Below, one piece after another: positions 9,301-17,489 of a stretch of 35,387 nucleotides of DNA. Position 1 is the first letter of the stretch. Each line of letters opens with the position of its first letter. The notes beneath the pieces are model-generated. The model was not told the DNA's origin. It saw nothing but the letters and a program-made list of their open reading frames with translations, and ran no database searches. The stretch comes from Candidatus Poribacteria bacterium. GTDB taxonomy: Bacteria > Poribacteria > WGA-4E > WGA-3G. Location of the stretch: positions 1-35,387 of the forward strand of contig JAPPNJ010000106.1 of NCBI GenBank assembly GCA_028818705.1. The letters are read 5' to 3'. The position numbers and the translations under genes are program-made.

Positions 9301-9761
9301 GAGAGTGTCAATAACGGGTTCACTGCGGTGTCAACAAGTGCTTGAACGCAGGCAAGAACGGTATCCGGTGCAGCACAGATCGCTTCATACGTGAATTCGA
9401 GGTCATGCCACGGCGCGTCATCGCGTGCCGACGGAATACCCGTATACACTTGAATCCCCCACGATCTGTGCCATCGGTCGGCATCCCAGGGGGGCGTTTG
9501 TCGGTGTTTCAAGAACGGCTCTCTTTTAGAATTACGCGGCGGACGGTCAGTTACAGGTGCCTGACCGATCGGCAGAAAGGAAATATGTGCTGCCTCCAAG
9601 TCTTGAACCATCACAGGGTATCTGTGGGCGCAATAGATTGTGAAGTGATAAGGATGCCCTTTGTAACGCGGCGGTGTTGAGATCGTCTTCTGTTGCTTAA
9701 GTGGCTGCTTGTGCTGGCGGTGGCAGCGTGAAATAAGATCTTGCAGGACATGGATTGTCAT
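6336..9761 (-). CDS. Large uncharacterised protein: Cys cluster, helicase-like C-terminal half, winged helix
   Basis: A 1,141-residue protein; I cannot assign a named family. I chose the ATG at 9761 over the GTG at 9767 because AGGGA lies nine bases upstream of it. Seen (numbered from the GTG): an N-terminal domain (about 35-250) with SGGLRFSCRVPGYLHP near 158-173; a low-complexity linker (about 345-385); a five-Cys cluster C483-x5-C489-x14-C504-x2-C507-x5-C513, as in an Fe-S or zinc site; a segment GSALGNFAAALLNA near 596-609; then VTASVLPSEHF and FRKLKGLETAFQEAQVIWIVGMP, which look like late SF2 (DinG/XPD-type) helicase motifs. The C-terminal about 110 residues form an HTH (SPRQANRVLQRLRGG) and a winged helix ending in GEIVKVRRGVYRLP. 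No clear Walker A (GxGKS/T) or DEAH box is visible, so activity may be lost or the fold different. Replication, repair or mobile-element functions are possible. Confidence 0.75.
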   Translation of the reverse strand: MTIHVLQDLISRCHRQHKQPLKQQKTISTPPRYKGHPYHFTIYCAHRYPVMVQDLEAAHISFLPIGQAPVTDRPPRNSKREPFLKHRQTPPWDADRWHRSWGIQVYTGIPSARDDAPWHDLEFTYEAICAAPDTVLACVQALVDTAVNPLLTLSKSGGLRFSCRVPGYLHPNTQQARFYVYKQAGTAAHPNPHEVYLEISGEKGDTCWDARYEILMGDLLDPPVIPKEVLFAPIDAFRAMLHDPVPQNLPHNEGIPDAPFSLGSRKLDLAKEAFFKHEFSYLRQEDGFYYWSRQGAEVSVWEREGGVWVRAGTSDTGLPTEATLITDIWDDTSILPPIPATGVPIDDKVRTVREGKLSPLSIKRSTPILHKSEPTEKTSEPHEEISVLGQRAFDRNVRVLGFIPQMTSEKNREVESFLWNRDALCLTVPNAAHAAEAEQFFQQRNPGSVVRWRDRMYLWDQVKDIPVDVRMATPFQRGNVCEDPERCEALEKKGGDPSESICPQCPVYTTCQERGYLSQPSALQTNSVQIIEGLQLFLDPHYAKIVDQLIEAGDGTQPLCIINTTIEHHLFYKLFLEYELSKTVLEEWSINYQGSALGNFAAALLNAAEIRDKSHADAVRRLRSIRQTFEWLEDEIIQQMCYINVQGRVVARGIIDTETGAELARYTIEFAQGISAYIPLDAAAADRLMAQALPVFRLDPFVPNEDMKILMSIADAVRLGILDAGTVENIQAFPTVCVDPNWTVWHQLKRFFSHYTRDTDAPMRWEDEGLRFSVPPVLHPNIKHLLVTASVLPSEHFRRIFSDTAIEMLPTPPMAWVPGNRVFQIRTGIYSRQTIIDVNNTWDVFGISKTEQHLFWRIQAEIERNPDIKHGIIVHRQAIEQLKDIAKNENVCFLTIFRKLKGLETAFQEAQVIWIVGMPRIEPVDIWERTQILFGMDEKPLSYEMEPESHLYKDERVQSVYETTVFRIFREIIELAQMNRLKTNKTVMLITGLRIPEITDRPETLLFDWEDFDVAGGLDKLAEVIATRQRFETERDNLTSESSRKEVERILGCSPRQANRVLQRLRGGKSARVTFREQILALLADGEKKNPELVAAIQGHPKAINTELTRLVKIGEIVKVRRGVYRLPNQKLNSPGRTEAN

Positions 9762-9821
9762 CGACACATTTCCCTAATGAGGCGTTCACAAACTTTATAT
9801 TTTCACAGAAGTTAAGAATAT

Positions 9822-9850
9822 ATATTATCACGAATCTCATTTTTTATCAA
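9822..9850 (-). promoter_or_regulatory. Strong candidate sigma-70 promoter for the 1,141-residue protein
   Basis: On the minus strand TTGATA (9850-9845), a 17-base spacer and TAATAT (9827-9822). Both boxes are near consensus with ideal spacing, in a very AT-rich stretch. The implied leader to the ATG at 9761 is about 55 bases. Confidence 0.62.
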
Positions 9851-10271
9851 ATTTTAAATTGCTATAAAGTCAATAGTCATAAGCGTTTAAGCGTCAGTTA
9901 GTTAGTCAGATAAAACTTTATAATTTTATGGTTAAAATAATGAATATATTTGAATTAGTATAACTTAATTTACTGTTTGGAATTCTATCGGCTATCCTTT
10001 ATAGCTTTTTTATCTACAAAACGAAAAGAGCATTCCATCAACGCAGTGCTACTCTTCTGCAATTCTTCACCGCGGTCGTGTCGGTGACACAACTCTGCTT
10101 ATGAACTTTCACCACTAAGTGCTTCAAGAACAACTGTTGCTTTAAAGTCTTTTCGTTTAGTTCTCCATCGGAGACACCTTTCAGTGAGATTGTTACTATA
10201 GTTTGGACAATTCGTATCACATTTCGGTTAGAATGATTAAATGACCCTACGAAAACCAGGATCCTTATTGA
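9851..10271. other. AT-rich intergenic stretch with no supported gene
   Basis: 9851-10030 is strongly AT-rich, unlike the genes around it, and includes a small hairpin GCTAT/ATAGC followed by six T at about 9991-10011, a weak plus-strand terminator candidate. An 81-codon minus-strand reading frame at 10038-10283 has no ribosome site and no recognisable features, so I do not call it. The region lies between the big helicase-like gene and a protein remnant and could be a former insertion site. Confidence 0.5.
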
Positions 10272-10484
10272 CCTGATTTTCATTGGGCAGGGACAACAAG
10301 CGAGCGTCAGGACTATACCTGGAAGGATACGACTGCGAATCGACAGGTTTTGTATTATTACCGTCTGGAGGATGTATCGTTTTCAGGGCAACAGAGGCGA
10401 TTAGCGACGGTTCGGTTGCGGGGGCATGTTTCTGCGGGTGGCAAACTCACGACGCTATGGGGTGATTTGAAGCAGGAAGAATAG
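10272..10484 (+). pseudogene. C-terminal remnant of a secreted protein carrying the KLxTxWxxLK tail
   Basis: The plus strand is open for 70 codons from 10272 to a TAG at 10482-10484, with an in-frame stop just upstream (10269-10271) and no start codon near its beginning. The translation reads like the end of a secreted multi-domain protein: RQDYTWKDTTANRQ, then YYYRLEDVSFSG (a beta-sandwich strand pair), LATVRLRGHVSAGGKLTT and the ending LWGDLKQEE. The tail resembles the C-terminal motif of three intact secreted proteins in this window. The rest of the gene is missing upstream, so this is a truncated leftover, perhaps of a rearrangement. A different reading frame on the same strand (10283-10465) is a shadow of this one. 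Confidence 0.6.
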
Positions 10485-10540
10485 CAGATGAGTGCCTCGT
10501 TTTTAGGTTTCTGGACACAAGGTCAGTTCGACATATTGGG

Positions 10541-11512
10541 TTAAAAGCCGGTGTAATCTCGGATTTTTACCTTGCTCCATTGTGTCGTTAATAATGAGGT
10601 CGACGGAGAAACGGACAGCTGTCTTGGTGAAAACCAATTGCCGGAATAGTTGCTGCCATCGTCTGTGAGTTGTGTTGCCTTATGGGTGGTCAAATTGATT
10701 TTGTAAATTTGGGAGTTGCTTCCGATAACACCTTCTGTGTAAATGAGTTCATCACCGGAAGGTGCCCAAGCAGGCGTGTTTGCCACTAACGACTCAATCC
10801 GCCTGAGATAACTTCCATCTCGGTTAACGACGAATATCGACTGTTGCTTTGCTACTGGGCGAAACCAAACAAAGGCAATCTTATCATCGACTGGAGAGTA
10901 GGCAGGTTGGAACATTCGTGGGAAATCATCAGGAAAGAGCGTCTCTTGGTCGTCGGTTTCTAAGTTGATAAATCGGATTTGGCGGCTTGCCCAGTGAACC
11001 TCATCTGCTACAACAAAAGCGATTTCTGTTCCATCTGATGACCAGTTTGGATAGCCGCTGTGGGCGCTCTTTAGACGCTCAATCGGTTTTACTAATCTTC
11101 CATCCGCGCTTGCGGTGTGGATATTTATACCTCCAAAAGCACGCTGCGAATACGCAATTTTCTTTCCATCGGGGGACCAAGCAGGTTCGGTTCGGTATGC
11201 TGTGCTGACACCAAACAGTGGACGCACGTTTCTCCCATCCACACCCATAAGATAGAGATCGCGTGTCCCGCCACGATTGGAGGTGAAGAGGATCCGGTCT
11301 CCTTTGGGTGAGATGACTGGTTCACAATCAACGGCACGGTCGTAGGTTAAACGCTCCTGTCGCGTGCCATCGGGGTTCATTAGGTAGATTTCCCAATTAC
11401 CGTCGCGATCTGAGGAAAACACAATCTTTTCGCTGCTGAGTGGTTTCGCAAAAACTGGACATAGCAGCCCGAAGATGAGACAGCAGCGAATAGATATGTG
11501 TCGCAGTTTCAT
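10541..11512 (-). CDS. Exported TolB-like (PD40) six-blade beta-propeller protein
   Basis: A 323-residue protein with an N-terminal signal peptide (hydrophobic segment ending CPVFAKPL). I use the ATG at 11512, since GGGAGG lies six bases upstream; the GTG at 11518 is too close to it. Six PD40 repeats can be counted, each with an S-P-x-G/D-x-x-I-x-F core and a D-G-S/T turn: KIVFSSDRDGNWEIYLMNPDG, then cores at ISPKGDRILF, WSPDGKKIAY, WSSDGTEIAF, YSPVDDKIAF and WAPSGDELIY. Six blades is the TolB propeller number, but the TolB N-terminal domain is missing, so this is a stand-alone propeller, not TolB itself. The end (LSVSPSTSLLTTQWSKVK) carries the shared C-terminal motif. It follows the ThuA-like gene by 26 bases and is likely in the same operon. 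Confidence 0.82.
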   Translation of the reverse strand: MKLRHISIRCCLIFGLLCPVFAKPLSSEKIVFSSDRDGNWEIYLMNPDGTRQERLTYDRAVDCEPVISPKGDRILFTSNRGGTRDLYLMGVDGRNVRPLFGVSTAYRTEPAWSPDGKKIAYSQRAFGGINIHTASADGRLVKPIERLKSAHSGYPNWSSDGTEIAFVVADEVHWASRQIRFINLETDDQETLFPDDFPRMFQPAYSPVDDKIAFVWFRPVAKQQSIFVVNRDGSYLRRIESLVANTPAWAPSGDELIYTEGVIGSNSQIYKINLTTHKATQLTDDGSNYSGNWFSPRQLSVSPSTSLLTTQWSKVKIRDYTGF

Positions 11513-11538
11513 AAGCACCCTCCCATGTTGCTAAAGCA

Positions 11539-12324
11539 TTATGGGCTCATTTTGAGTTGCGACCAGGTCACAGCAAGTTTGTGATGTGGTTCAACGGCAA
11601 GAACTTTATCCTGAAGGACAGCAGTATAAAACAACAGATTTTCAATAAACGGAAGATTCGTATCGAGCTGCGCCTGACTTTCATTTTGCATCGCTGTGAC
11701 GATATATGCACCTTTACCGTGATATAGGAGTGCCACAATGAGATGTTTATCAACCGTCGCGAGTGTAATAAACGCCTTATCGGGGTTGTGCCATCTATCA
11801 TTCGTCACAATCGCTGTTATCTTGTTTGGCTCGGTGAAAAGCGTCCCAACCTCCGGTGCCTTTGTCGGTTCAAAATTCTCTGCTCCACCGGTTTCATCAC
11901 CGTTTAGTGGTTTAGGGAGCCAAGGGGTTGGACACCCGACAGCATCATCGTGGTCCTGCTCAACGACAATGCAAACCCCACCCTCCTCAACAAACGCTAA
12001 AACGGCATCTGATCCCTGATCAGTAAAACGCCATCCACCTTCGCAAATCTCACCTTGCCCAAGCCAGAGGATATCAAAATCAGCGGCATCCGCGTTCGGG
12101 AGTTTGGGATTTTTCGTAACCTCATAATCGAAGGTATAGTTCTTAATTTTTTTCACATTTTTACTAATCGTTGCTGTTTCAACTTGAGTGATGTTATCCC
12201 CCAATATCAGAACCTTTTTTGTCGCAGCTATTGATATGATAGGGAACGTCACTACAATAAGGAGAAAACACAAACAACACACAGAAACCGTATGAAATTG
12301 ATTCGTTATTGTAACCCTTTCCAT
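11539..12324 (-). CDS. Exported ThuA/GATase-like fold protein of unknown function
   Basis: A 261-residue protein using the ATG at 12324, which has AAGGAG eleven bases upstream; an upstream in-frame ATG at 12387 lacks a ribosome site. The N-terminus is a signal peptide (VCCLCFLLIVVTFPIISIAA). The mature part starts with KKVLILGDN, followed by ADFDILWLGQGEICEGG, VLAFVEEGGVCIVVEQDHDD and later FIENLLFYTAVL. This alternation resembles the ThuA-like/class I glutamine-amidotransferase fold (beta strand, then a glycine-rich turn), but no catalytic Cys-His-Glu triad is evident. The C-terminus LAVEPHHKLAVTWSQLKMSP carries the shared motif also seen at the ends of the TolB-like and LamG-like proteins. 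Probably periplasmic or surface located. Function unknown. A good promoter lies at 12432-12460. Confidence 0.7.
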   Translation of the reverse strand: MERVTITNQFHTVSVCCLCFLLIVVTFPIISIAATKKVLILGDNITQVETATISKNVKKIKNYTFDYEVTKNPKLPNADAADFDILWLGQGEICEGGWRFTDQGSDAVLAFVEEGGVCIVVEQDHDDAVGCPTPWLPKPLNGDETGGAENFEPTKAPEVGTLFTEPNKITAIVTNDRWHNPDKAFITLATVDKHLIVALLYHGKGAYIVTAMQNESQAQLDTNLPFIENLLFYTAVLQDKVLAVEPHHKLAVTWSQLKMSP

Positions 12325-12431
12325 TTCTTGAATAGCTCCTTTTGATGCAATAGAAAATTGTGAACGTTTCAGAGCATGAGGATTCACTTACCTTGCGTTC
12401 TGATAGACATATCTGTGCTCATTTGGCAAAA

Positions 12432-12460
12432 TGATAATATATTTGTAAAAAAAATGTCAA
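12432..12460 (-). promoter_or_regulatory. Candidate promoter for the ThuA-like/TolB-like pair
   Basis: On the minus strand a perfect TTGACA (12460-12455) is followed after 17 bases by TTATCA (12437-12432), or after 15 bases by TATTAT (12439-12434). A second TTGACA lies at 12471-12466. The surrounding 12388-12518 spacer is very AT-rich. Confidence 0.55.
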
Positions 12461-12518
12461 GAAAATGTCAAAATAAATTATATTTCCCCGTTTTTGTTAC
12501 ATTCCGTCCAATCGCATC

Positions 12519-14726
12519 TTACTTCCTAATCAACATTTTCCGAGTTGCCATGAAATTCCCTGCGGACAATGTATAGAAATAGACACCACTCGCAACAGGT
12601 TCACCTATCTCATTTTTTCCATCCCAATAGATGGCATCGTGCCGATACAGGTAGCTCCCAGCAGGTCGGTGTCCAACTGCTAAGGTGCGAATCAGGATTC
12701 CATTCGCTGTATAGATACGGATGGTAACTTCAGCAGGTTCGGCGAGTTGGTATGGGATCCATGTCTCTGGGTTAAACGGATTCGGATAATTCTGCAACAT
12801 GGCTGTTTTTCTTCTTGGTAGCACGGGTGCTCCCGCGGTTGGCTGTGCCAGCGGATATTCCCAGAGTAATATTGTGCCGTCTCGACTTGCACTGGCGAGC
12901 GTCTTGCCATCCGGACCGAAGGTGAGATTTGTAACGCGCTCCGTGTGTCCTGTGAGCGTCAATTTGTGTGAAGCCGTGGCAACATCCCACAATCGGATTG
13001 TTGTGTCTTTATGCCAACCTGTACTTGCGAGCGTGCAGCTGTCGTTACTGAAAGCAACACTACCGACCGCATAGTCTACGGGTCCTGTGAGCGTTCCTTT
13101 CTCCTCCCCACTGATAACGTCCCATAAGATTATTGTCCCATCTCGCTTTCCACCTGCGAGGGTCTGTCCGTCTGGACTGTAGGCGAAGCTTTCGACCGGT
13201 GTGTGTGCAGTCCATCTGGTTTGATAGGGTCTATCTGTGATATCCCATAGGCGTATCCCCGATCGGTCTCCTACGCCGAGTATGTGTCCGTCGGGACTGA
13301 ACACAAGGCTTGACATGCCGCTTGTATTATTCCACGTCAGGGTTGCTTGGTGATAGCCAGTTGCAACATCCCACAGGCACACTTTTCGGTCGCGACTAAC
13401 GCTGGCAAGCGTTTTTCCGTCTGGACTGAAGGCAACATCCGTAACCGTGCTTCTATGTCCAATGAGAGTGGTTTTGTGTGTGCCAGTGGTAGTATCCCAG
13501 AGTCGAACTGTAGGATCGTCCCAACTGCCAGCACTTGCGAGTGTCTGTCCATCGGGACTGAAGTTTACGGATGCGATACCGCTGATATGTCCAATGAGGA
13601 TGGTGCTGTTGTTGCCAGTAGCAATGTTCCAGAGCCGGACCTTCCGATCCCAGCTGCCACTTGCGAGTGTCCGACTATCGGGACTAAAGGCGATGGTGGA
13701 AACAGATGATAGATGTCCGCTAATTGTCAGTCTCTGTTGTAGGCTAACTGCATCCCAGAGTATTACGCCATCCCCGCTGCTACTTGCAAGTTGGGACCCA
13801 TCCGAGCTGAATACAACACTTCCAGCCCCTTCTGCCAATGTTGTTATGTAAGTGTTGCTTGTAATATCCCAGAAACATATTGTGTCGCTGCTGCCACTTA
13901 CAAGGACTTTGCCGTTCGGACTGAATGCGATGCTGTGAACGCCCTGTGTATGTCCAGTGAGTGTTGCTTTCAGTTCACCCGTTGCGACATTCCAGAGACG
14001 TATCGTAGTATCTATCCACCCGCCAGCACTTGCGAGCGTCTGCCCGTCGGGGCTGAATGCCACACCGTTGATCAAACTCGTATGTCCGATAAGGCTCATT
14101 TTGTGTGTTCCAGCCTCGACATCCCACATCTGTATTGTTTTGTCGTCAAAACCTCCGCCAGTTGCGAGGATTTTCCCATCCGGACTGAAGACGACACTCT
14201 CAACACCGCCGACGTGCCCGAAGAGTGTTATTTTGTGTGTTCCAGTCTCGACATCCCATAGACGCACCGTGTAATCCTTGTATCCGCCGGTACTCGCCAG
14301 TGTCTGCCCGTCGAGGCTGAATGCAACGCTATTGACTCGACCGGTATGTCCCGTGAGCGTCATTTTGTGGGTCCCAGTAGTGACATCCCACAACCGCACG
14401 GTTTTGTCATCATAGCTTCCGCTGGTTGCGATGACTTTTCCATCCGGACTGAATGCGAGGCTACTGACGACATCTATATGTCCCGTGAGCAGATTCACTG
14501 CCTTACCTGTTTGTACATCATAAATCCAAGTTCCGATAGCACTTGGAACTGCGAGCAGACTATCATCGGGTGAAAAGGCAATATTGCCGGATGTCCAACC
14601 TTTTCCGATGCGTGCTTTCGCTTCTTTGGGTAAATGCCATAGGGTGTAATCTTTGGCGGAAGTGTTTGGTAATAATAGCGTCGAAATGAGGAGTAGGATT
14701 ACAATCGAAAGTTGTATTGTTTTCAT
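12519..14726 (-). CDS. Secreted WD40 protein, 14 blades plus FlgD-like C-terminal sorting domain
   Basis: A 735-residue protein with a signal peptide (IVILLLISTLLLPNTSA). I count about 14 WD40 blades, typically GH-x-x-V-x-S-V-A-F-S-P-D-G then T-V/I-R-L-W-D-V; 14 equals two seven-blade propellers. The last 90 residues hold NYPNPFNPETWIPYQLA, a beta-sandwich with VTIRIYTANG, a WDGKN turn, then VASGVYFYTLSAG and the basic end RKMLIRK. This matches the FlgD-Ig/Por-type C-terminal tail used by secreted proteins of several phyla, so export to the surface is likely; anchoring is inferred. AGGAAAC lies nine bases before the ATG. The neighbour 14902-17139 is a paralogue in the same orientation. The role is probably protein-protein or ligand binding; no enzymatic domain. 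Confidence 0.9.
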   Translation of the reverse strand: MKTIQLSIVILLLISTLLLPNTSAKDYTLWHLPKEAKARIGKGWTSGNIAFSPDDSLLAVPSAIGTWIYDVQTGKAVNLLTGHIDVVSSLAFSPDGKVIATSGSYDDKTVRLWDVTTGTHKMTLTGHTGRVNSVAFSLDGQTLASTGGYKDYTVRLWDVETGTHKITLFGHVGGVESVVFSPDGKILATGGGFDDKTIQMWDVEAGTHKMSLIGHTSLINGVAFSPDGQTLASAGGWIDTTIRLWNVATGELKATLTGHTQGVHSIAFSPNGKVLVSGSSDTICFWDITSNTYITTLAEGAGSVVFSSDGSQLASSSGDGVILWDAVSLQQRLTISGHLSSVSTIAFSPDSRTLASGSWDRKVRLWNIATGNNSTILIGHISGIASVNFSPDGQTLASAGSWDDPTVRLWDTTTGTHKTTLIGHRSTVTDVAFSPDGKTLASVSRDRKVCLWDVATGYHQATLTWNNTSGMSSLVFSPDGHILGVGDRSGIRLWDITDRPYQTRWTAHTPVESFAYSPDGQTLAGGKRDGTIILWDVISGEEKGTLTGPVDYAVGSVAFSNDSCTLASTGWHKDTTIRLWDVATASHKLTLTGHTERVTNLTFGPDGKTLASASRDGTILLWEYPLAQPTAGAPVLPRRKTAMLQNYPNPFNPETWIPYQLAEPAEVTIRIYTANGILIRTLAVGHRPAGSYLYRHDAIYWDGKNEIGEPVASGVYFYTLSAGNFMATRKMLIRK

Positions 14727-14754
14727 GGGTAGAGTTTCCTATTTTGAATAGTTG

Positions 14755-14859
14755 TCAGTCATCAGTACGTTCGCTTCACTCACTTTCAGTTGTCAGTAAA
14801 CAGTCCACTTGAAATACAAAAAATCTTTGAGTTTCAATGCCTCCAAAACTGATGACTGA
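14755..14859. repeat. Short element with 12-bp terminal inverted repeats
   Basis: Arms TCAGTCATCAGT (14755-14766) and its exact complement at 14848-14859 bound about 105 bases, with more CAGTTGTCAGT-like words inside. A palindrome GCCTGC-GCA-GCAGGC lies just outside (14862-14876). Similar CAG/GGTTAG words appear at 33760-33790. Likely a small dispersed repeat between the two WD40 genes. Confidence 0.5.
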
Positions 14860-14901
14860 AAGCCTGCGCAGCAGGCGAACTGGCAACCGATAACCATTTC
14901 C

Positions 14902-17139
14902 TTATTTCCGTATGACCATTCTCCGCGTGGTGGTAAATTGTCCGGCAGACAGGGTATAGAAATAGACGCCGCTCGCAACTGGTTCACCGCTCTCATTTTT
15001 CCCATCCCAATATACTGCCCGGCTTCGACGCTGATAGAGACCTGCTGGTTGATAACCCACCATCAAGATGCGAACCAAGGTGCCATTCGCAGCATAGATA
15101 CGAACCGTTACATCTACAGCAGTTGCTAACTGATAGGGTATCCATGTCTCTGGATTAAACGGGTTCGGATAATTTGGCAGGAGTCCGGTCTGGATTGGGA
15201 ACGGCATCGCAGGAGCAGCCACCAAATCGTTGAGGTCTACAACCCTCTCCTTTACCTGCGTTATCGGGTCTGTTGCCGGTATGAGATCCCATAGGAGTAT
15301 GGTGCCATCGTAACTTGCACTTATAAGGGTTTTTCCATCTGGGTTGAACGCAACGTGCGAGACTCCGGCGGTATGTCCTATAAGAGATGTTTTCTCGATG
15401 CCCATGGTAACGTCCCATAGCCGTATGGTATAGCTATCATCATTGTCCACGCTTGCGAGCGTTGTTCCATCTGGACTGAACGCAACGCTATCGGAATATC
15501 CAGGGAGTGTGGTTTTACGTGTACCACTTATTGTATCCCATAAGCGGACTGTTCCATCCCGGCTTGCACTTGCGAGGGTTTTTCCATCAGAACTAAACGC
15601 GATACTAAGAATTCCGTGTGTGTGACCGGTAAGCGTCATTTTATGTGCATTCGTCTCAACATTATAGAGGCGAATCGTGTGGTCGTGGCTCCCACTCGCC
15701 AAAGTCCGACTGTCGGGACTGAACGCAAGCGCAGAAACTCGGTCACTGTGCCCTGTAAGTATACTTTTGCGTGTAAACCCAGTGTACCATAGCCATACCA
15801 CCTCCTCACCTGTATGTCCGTTTGCAAAGAAGCGACCATCGGGACTAAAAGCGATTGCCCTAATGCTAGATCCACCGACACCACTCCCCGTATATGTTTT
15901 GAGAGTTGTTCTATGTGTACCCGTGGCGACATCCCACAGCCGTATATAGGGTGCAATTTCACTTGCGAGTATGCTACCATCTGGGCTGAATGCTAAACTC
16001 CACTGTCCCCACTCGTCTTCATAGAGAATCGCTGTTTGTACCATTTTGACGGTATCCCAGAGGTGTATTTTTTCCCAGTGTCCGATGGCGATTGTGCGAC
16101 CGTCAGGACTTAAGGCGAATCCTCTAATGTATTGTGTATGTCTGGTAATTTTTCCTTTCTGAGCACCACTCACACTGTCCCATAGATGCAACTCATCAGC
16201 ACTTGCACTGGCGAATGTTTTTCCATCAGGACTGAAGACAATTGAAATAACTTCCGATAGATGCGCTGTGAGTGTAGTTTTGCGCTCGCCGGTGTCAACA
16301 TCCCTCAGATCCAATTCTGTCCAACCTCCAGTTGCGAGGGTCCGACTATCCGGACTGAACGCTACACAGGAGATATTTTTTTCTGTCCAGACGGTCTGTT
16401 TTTGTTTACCAGTATTAACATCCCAGAATTGTACCTCTGGCGTATTGTAAGGGACGATTGCGAGGGTCCGACCATCTGGACTGAAGACGACCATTTTAAT
16501 ACCATCGGAATACTCGGTGAGAGTCATTTTATGGTCTCCGGTGGCGGGATCCCACAATTGTACCGTATCGTCCCAACTCCCAGTTGCGAGTGTTTTTCCA
16601 TCAGGACTGAAGGCAACTGTTGTAACGGCGCGCGTATGTCCAACGAGCGTGGCTTTGTGTTCTCCGGTGTGGACGTTCCACAACCGCGCCGTGCCATCCG
16701 CACTCGCTGTTGCGAGTGTTTTTCCATCAGGACTGAAGGCAAGGCTCTCAATATACCGTGTGTGTCCTTCGAGCGTTGTTATCTGTTGGCGATCGGTGAG
16801 GCTCCATAGATGCACCACTGTATCTTCATCATCACCTCTTGCACTCGCAAATAGTTGTCTATCCGGACTAAAGACAGTATTTCCACTTGATAAATGCGTA
16901 TTGAGTAAATCTAATTCTTCCCCGGTGTGTGCATCATAGGTCCAGATCCCGATAGAACTGGCGACGAGGATGTGGTTCCCATCAGGGGAGTATGCTAACT
17001 TGCGTATGCTTCCCTTGCCGAGACGTGCCTTTGCGCCTTTGGGTAGACCCCACTGTGTATAGTCTTCGGCGGAGGTGTCTGGTAAAAAGAATGTTAACGC
17101 GAGAAGTAGTGTCAGGATCGGGAGTTGTATTACTTTCAT
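14902..17139 (-). CDS. Secreted WD40 protein, 14 blades plus FlgD-like C-terminal sorting domain (paralogue)
   Basis: A 745-residue paralogue of 12519-14726. I use the ATG at 17139, because AGGAG lies nine bases upstream and the protein then starts with a signal peptide (LLLALTFFLPDTSAEDY) aligned with the paralogue's; the longer 767-codon frame adds 22 residues with no signal. About 14 blades can be counted, again two sets of seven, including cores such as IESLAFSPDGKTLATASADG. The C-terminal domain repeats NYPNPFNPETWIPYQLA, a WDGKN turn and VASGVYFYTLSAG, ending RRMVIRK. The two proteins differ most in individual blade loops. Surface or periplasmic location is inferred. The two probably arose by tandem duplication. 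Confidence 0.9.
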   Translation of the reverse strand: MKVIQLPILTLLLALTFFLPDTSAEDYTQWGLPKGAKARLGKGSIRKLAYSPDGNHILVASSIGIWTYDAHTGEELDLLNTHLSSGNTVFSPDRQLFASARGDDEDTVVHLWSLTDRQQITTLEGHTRYIESLAFSPDGKTLATASADGTARLWNVHTGEHKATLVGHTRAVTTVAFSPDGKTLATGSWDDTVQLWDPATGDHKMTLTEYSDGIKMVVFSPDGRTLAIVPYNTPEVQFWDVNTGKQKQTVWTEKNISCVAFSPDSRTLATGGWTELDLRDVDTGERKTTLTAHLSEVISIVFSPDGKTFASASADELHLWDSVSGAQKGKITRHTQYIRGFALSPDGRTIAIGHWEKIHLWDTVKMVQTAILYEDEWGQWSLAFSPDGSILASEIAPYIRLWDVATGTHRTTLKTYTGSGVGGSSIRAIAFSPDGRFFANGHTGEEVVWLWYTGFTRKSILTGHSDRVSALAFSPDSRTLASGSHDHTIRLYNVETNAHKMTLTGHTHGILSIAFSSDGKTLASASRDGTVRLWDTISGTRKTTLPGYSDSVAFSPDGTTLASVDNDDSYTIRLWDVTMGIEKTSLIGHTAGVSHVAFNPDGKTLISASYDGTILLWDLIPATDPITQVKERVVDLNDLVAAPAMPFPIQTGLLPNYPNPFNPETWIPYQLATAVDVTVRIYAANGTLVRILMVGYQPAGLYQRRSRAVYWDGKNESGEPVASGVYFYTLSAGQFTTTRRMVIRK

Positions 17140-17359
17140 CGCTCTGATCTCCTGTTTTGGTATAGTCTGAACTGTGATTTGTGAGACGACCCATAATCGT
17201 GGCAAATCTAAAAATCATAAGAACCCATATTCAGACTTCCTGTCTGACGCGTTATGTATAGCATGTAGCAAATATCGTGCCAGTTGCGATTGGAGGGGTG
17301 GGGAGATGGAGAGGGAATGAAAACCAGCGAACAAGCGCAATTTGGGGAGGACAAAGCCT

Positions 17360-17386
17360 GTAGGGGCGAGGTGACCTCGCCCCTAC
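17360..17386. repeat. 27-base near-perfect palindrome
   Basis: Thirteen-base arms GTAGGGGCGAGGT and its exact complement are separated by a single G. A related copy with an 8-bp stem lies at 5381-5399. It sits in the spacer between the 2OG oxygenase gene and the WD40 gene (17140-17489), which holds no gene I can support. It could act as a transcription-blocking hairpin or be a dispersed element. Confidence 0.65.
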
Positions 17387-17489
17387 GATCCACTGAGAGC
17401 CGAAAGCGAAGCGACCTGAAAGCCGATCGCCATTAAGACTGCCCCAAACTGTGCATGAGATGTCCAATAATGTTCAGAATTTGAACAGG

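Noticed and set aside
10038..10283. 81-codon minus-strand frame in the AT-rich spacer
   Set aside because: No ribosome site, no recognisable domain, base composition like the spacer.
13447..13851. Long plus-strand frames opposite the WD40 genes (also 16261-16809 and 13957-14274)
   Set aside because: They arise from the repetitive blade codons read in antisense; periodicity follows the WD40 repeat length.
12519..17139. A complete type IX secretion system
   Set aside because: Only the C-terminal tails resemble its cargo; no secretion machinery genes are in the window.
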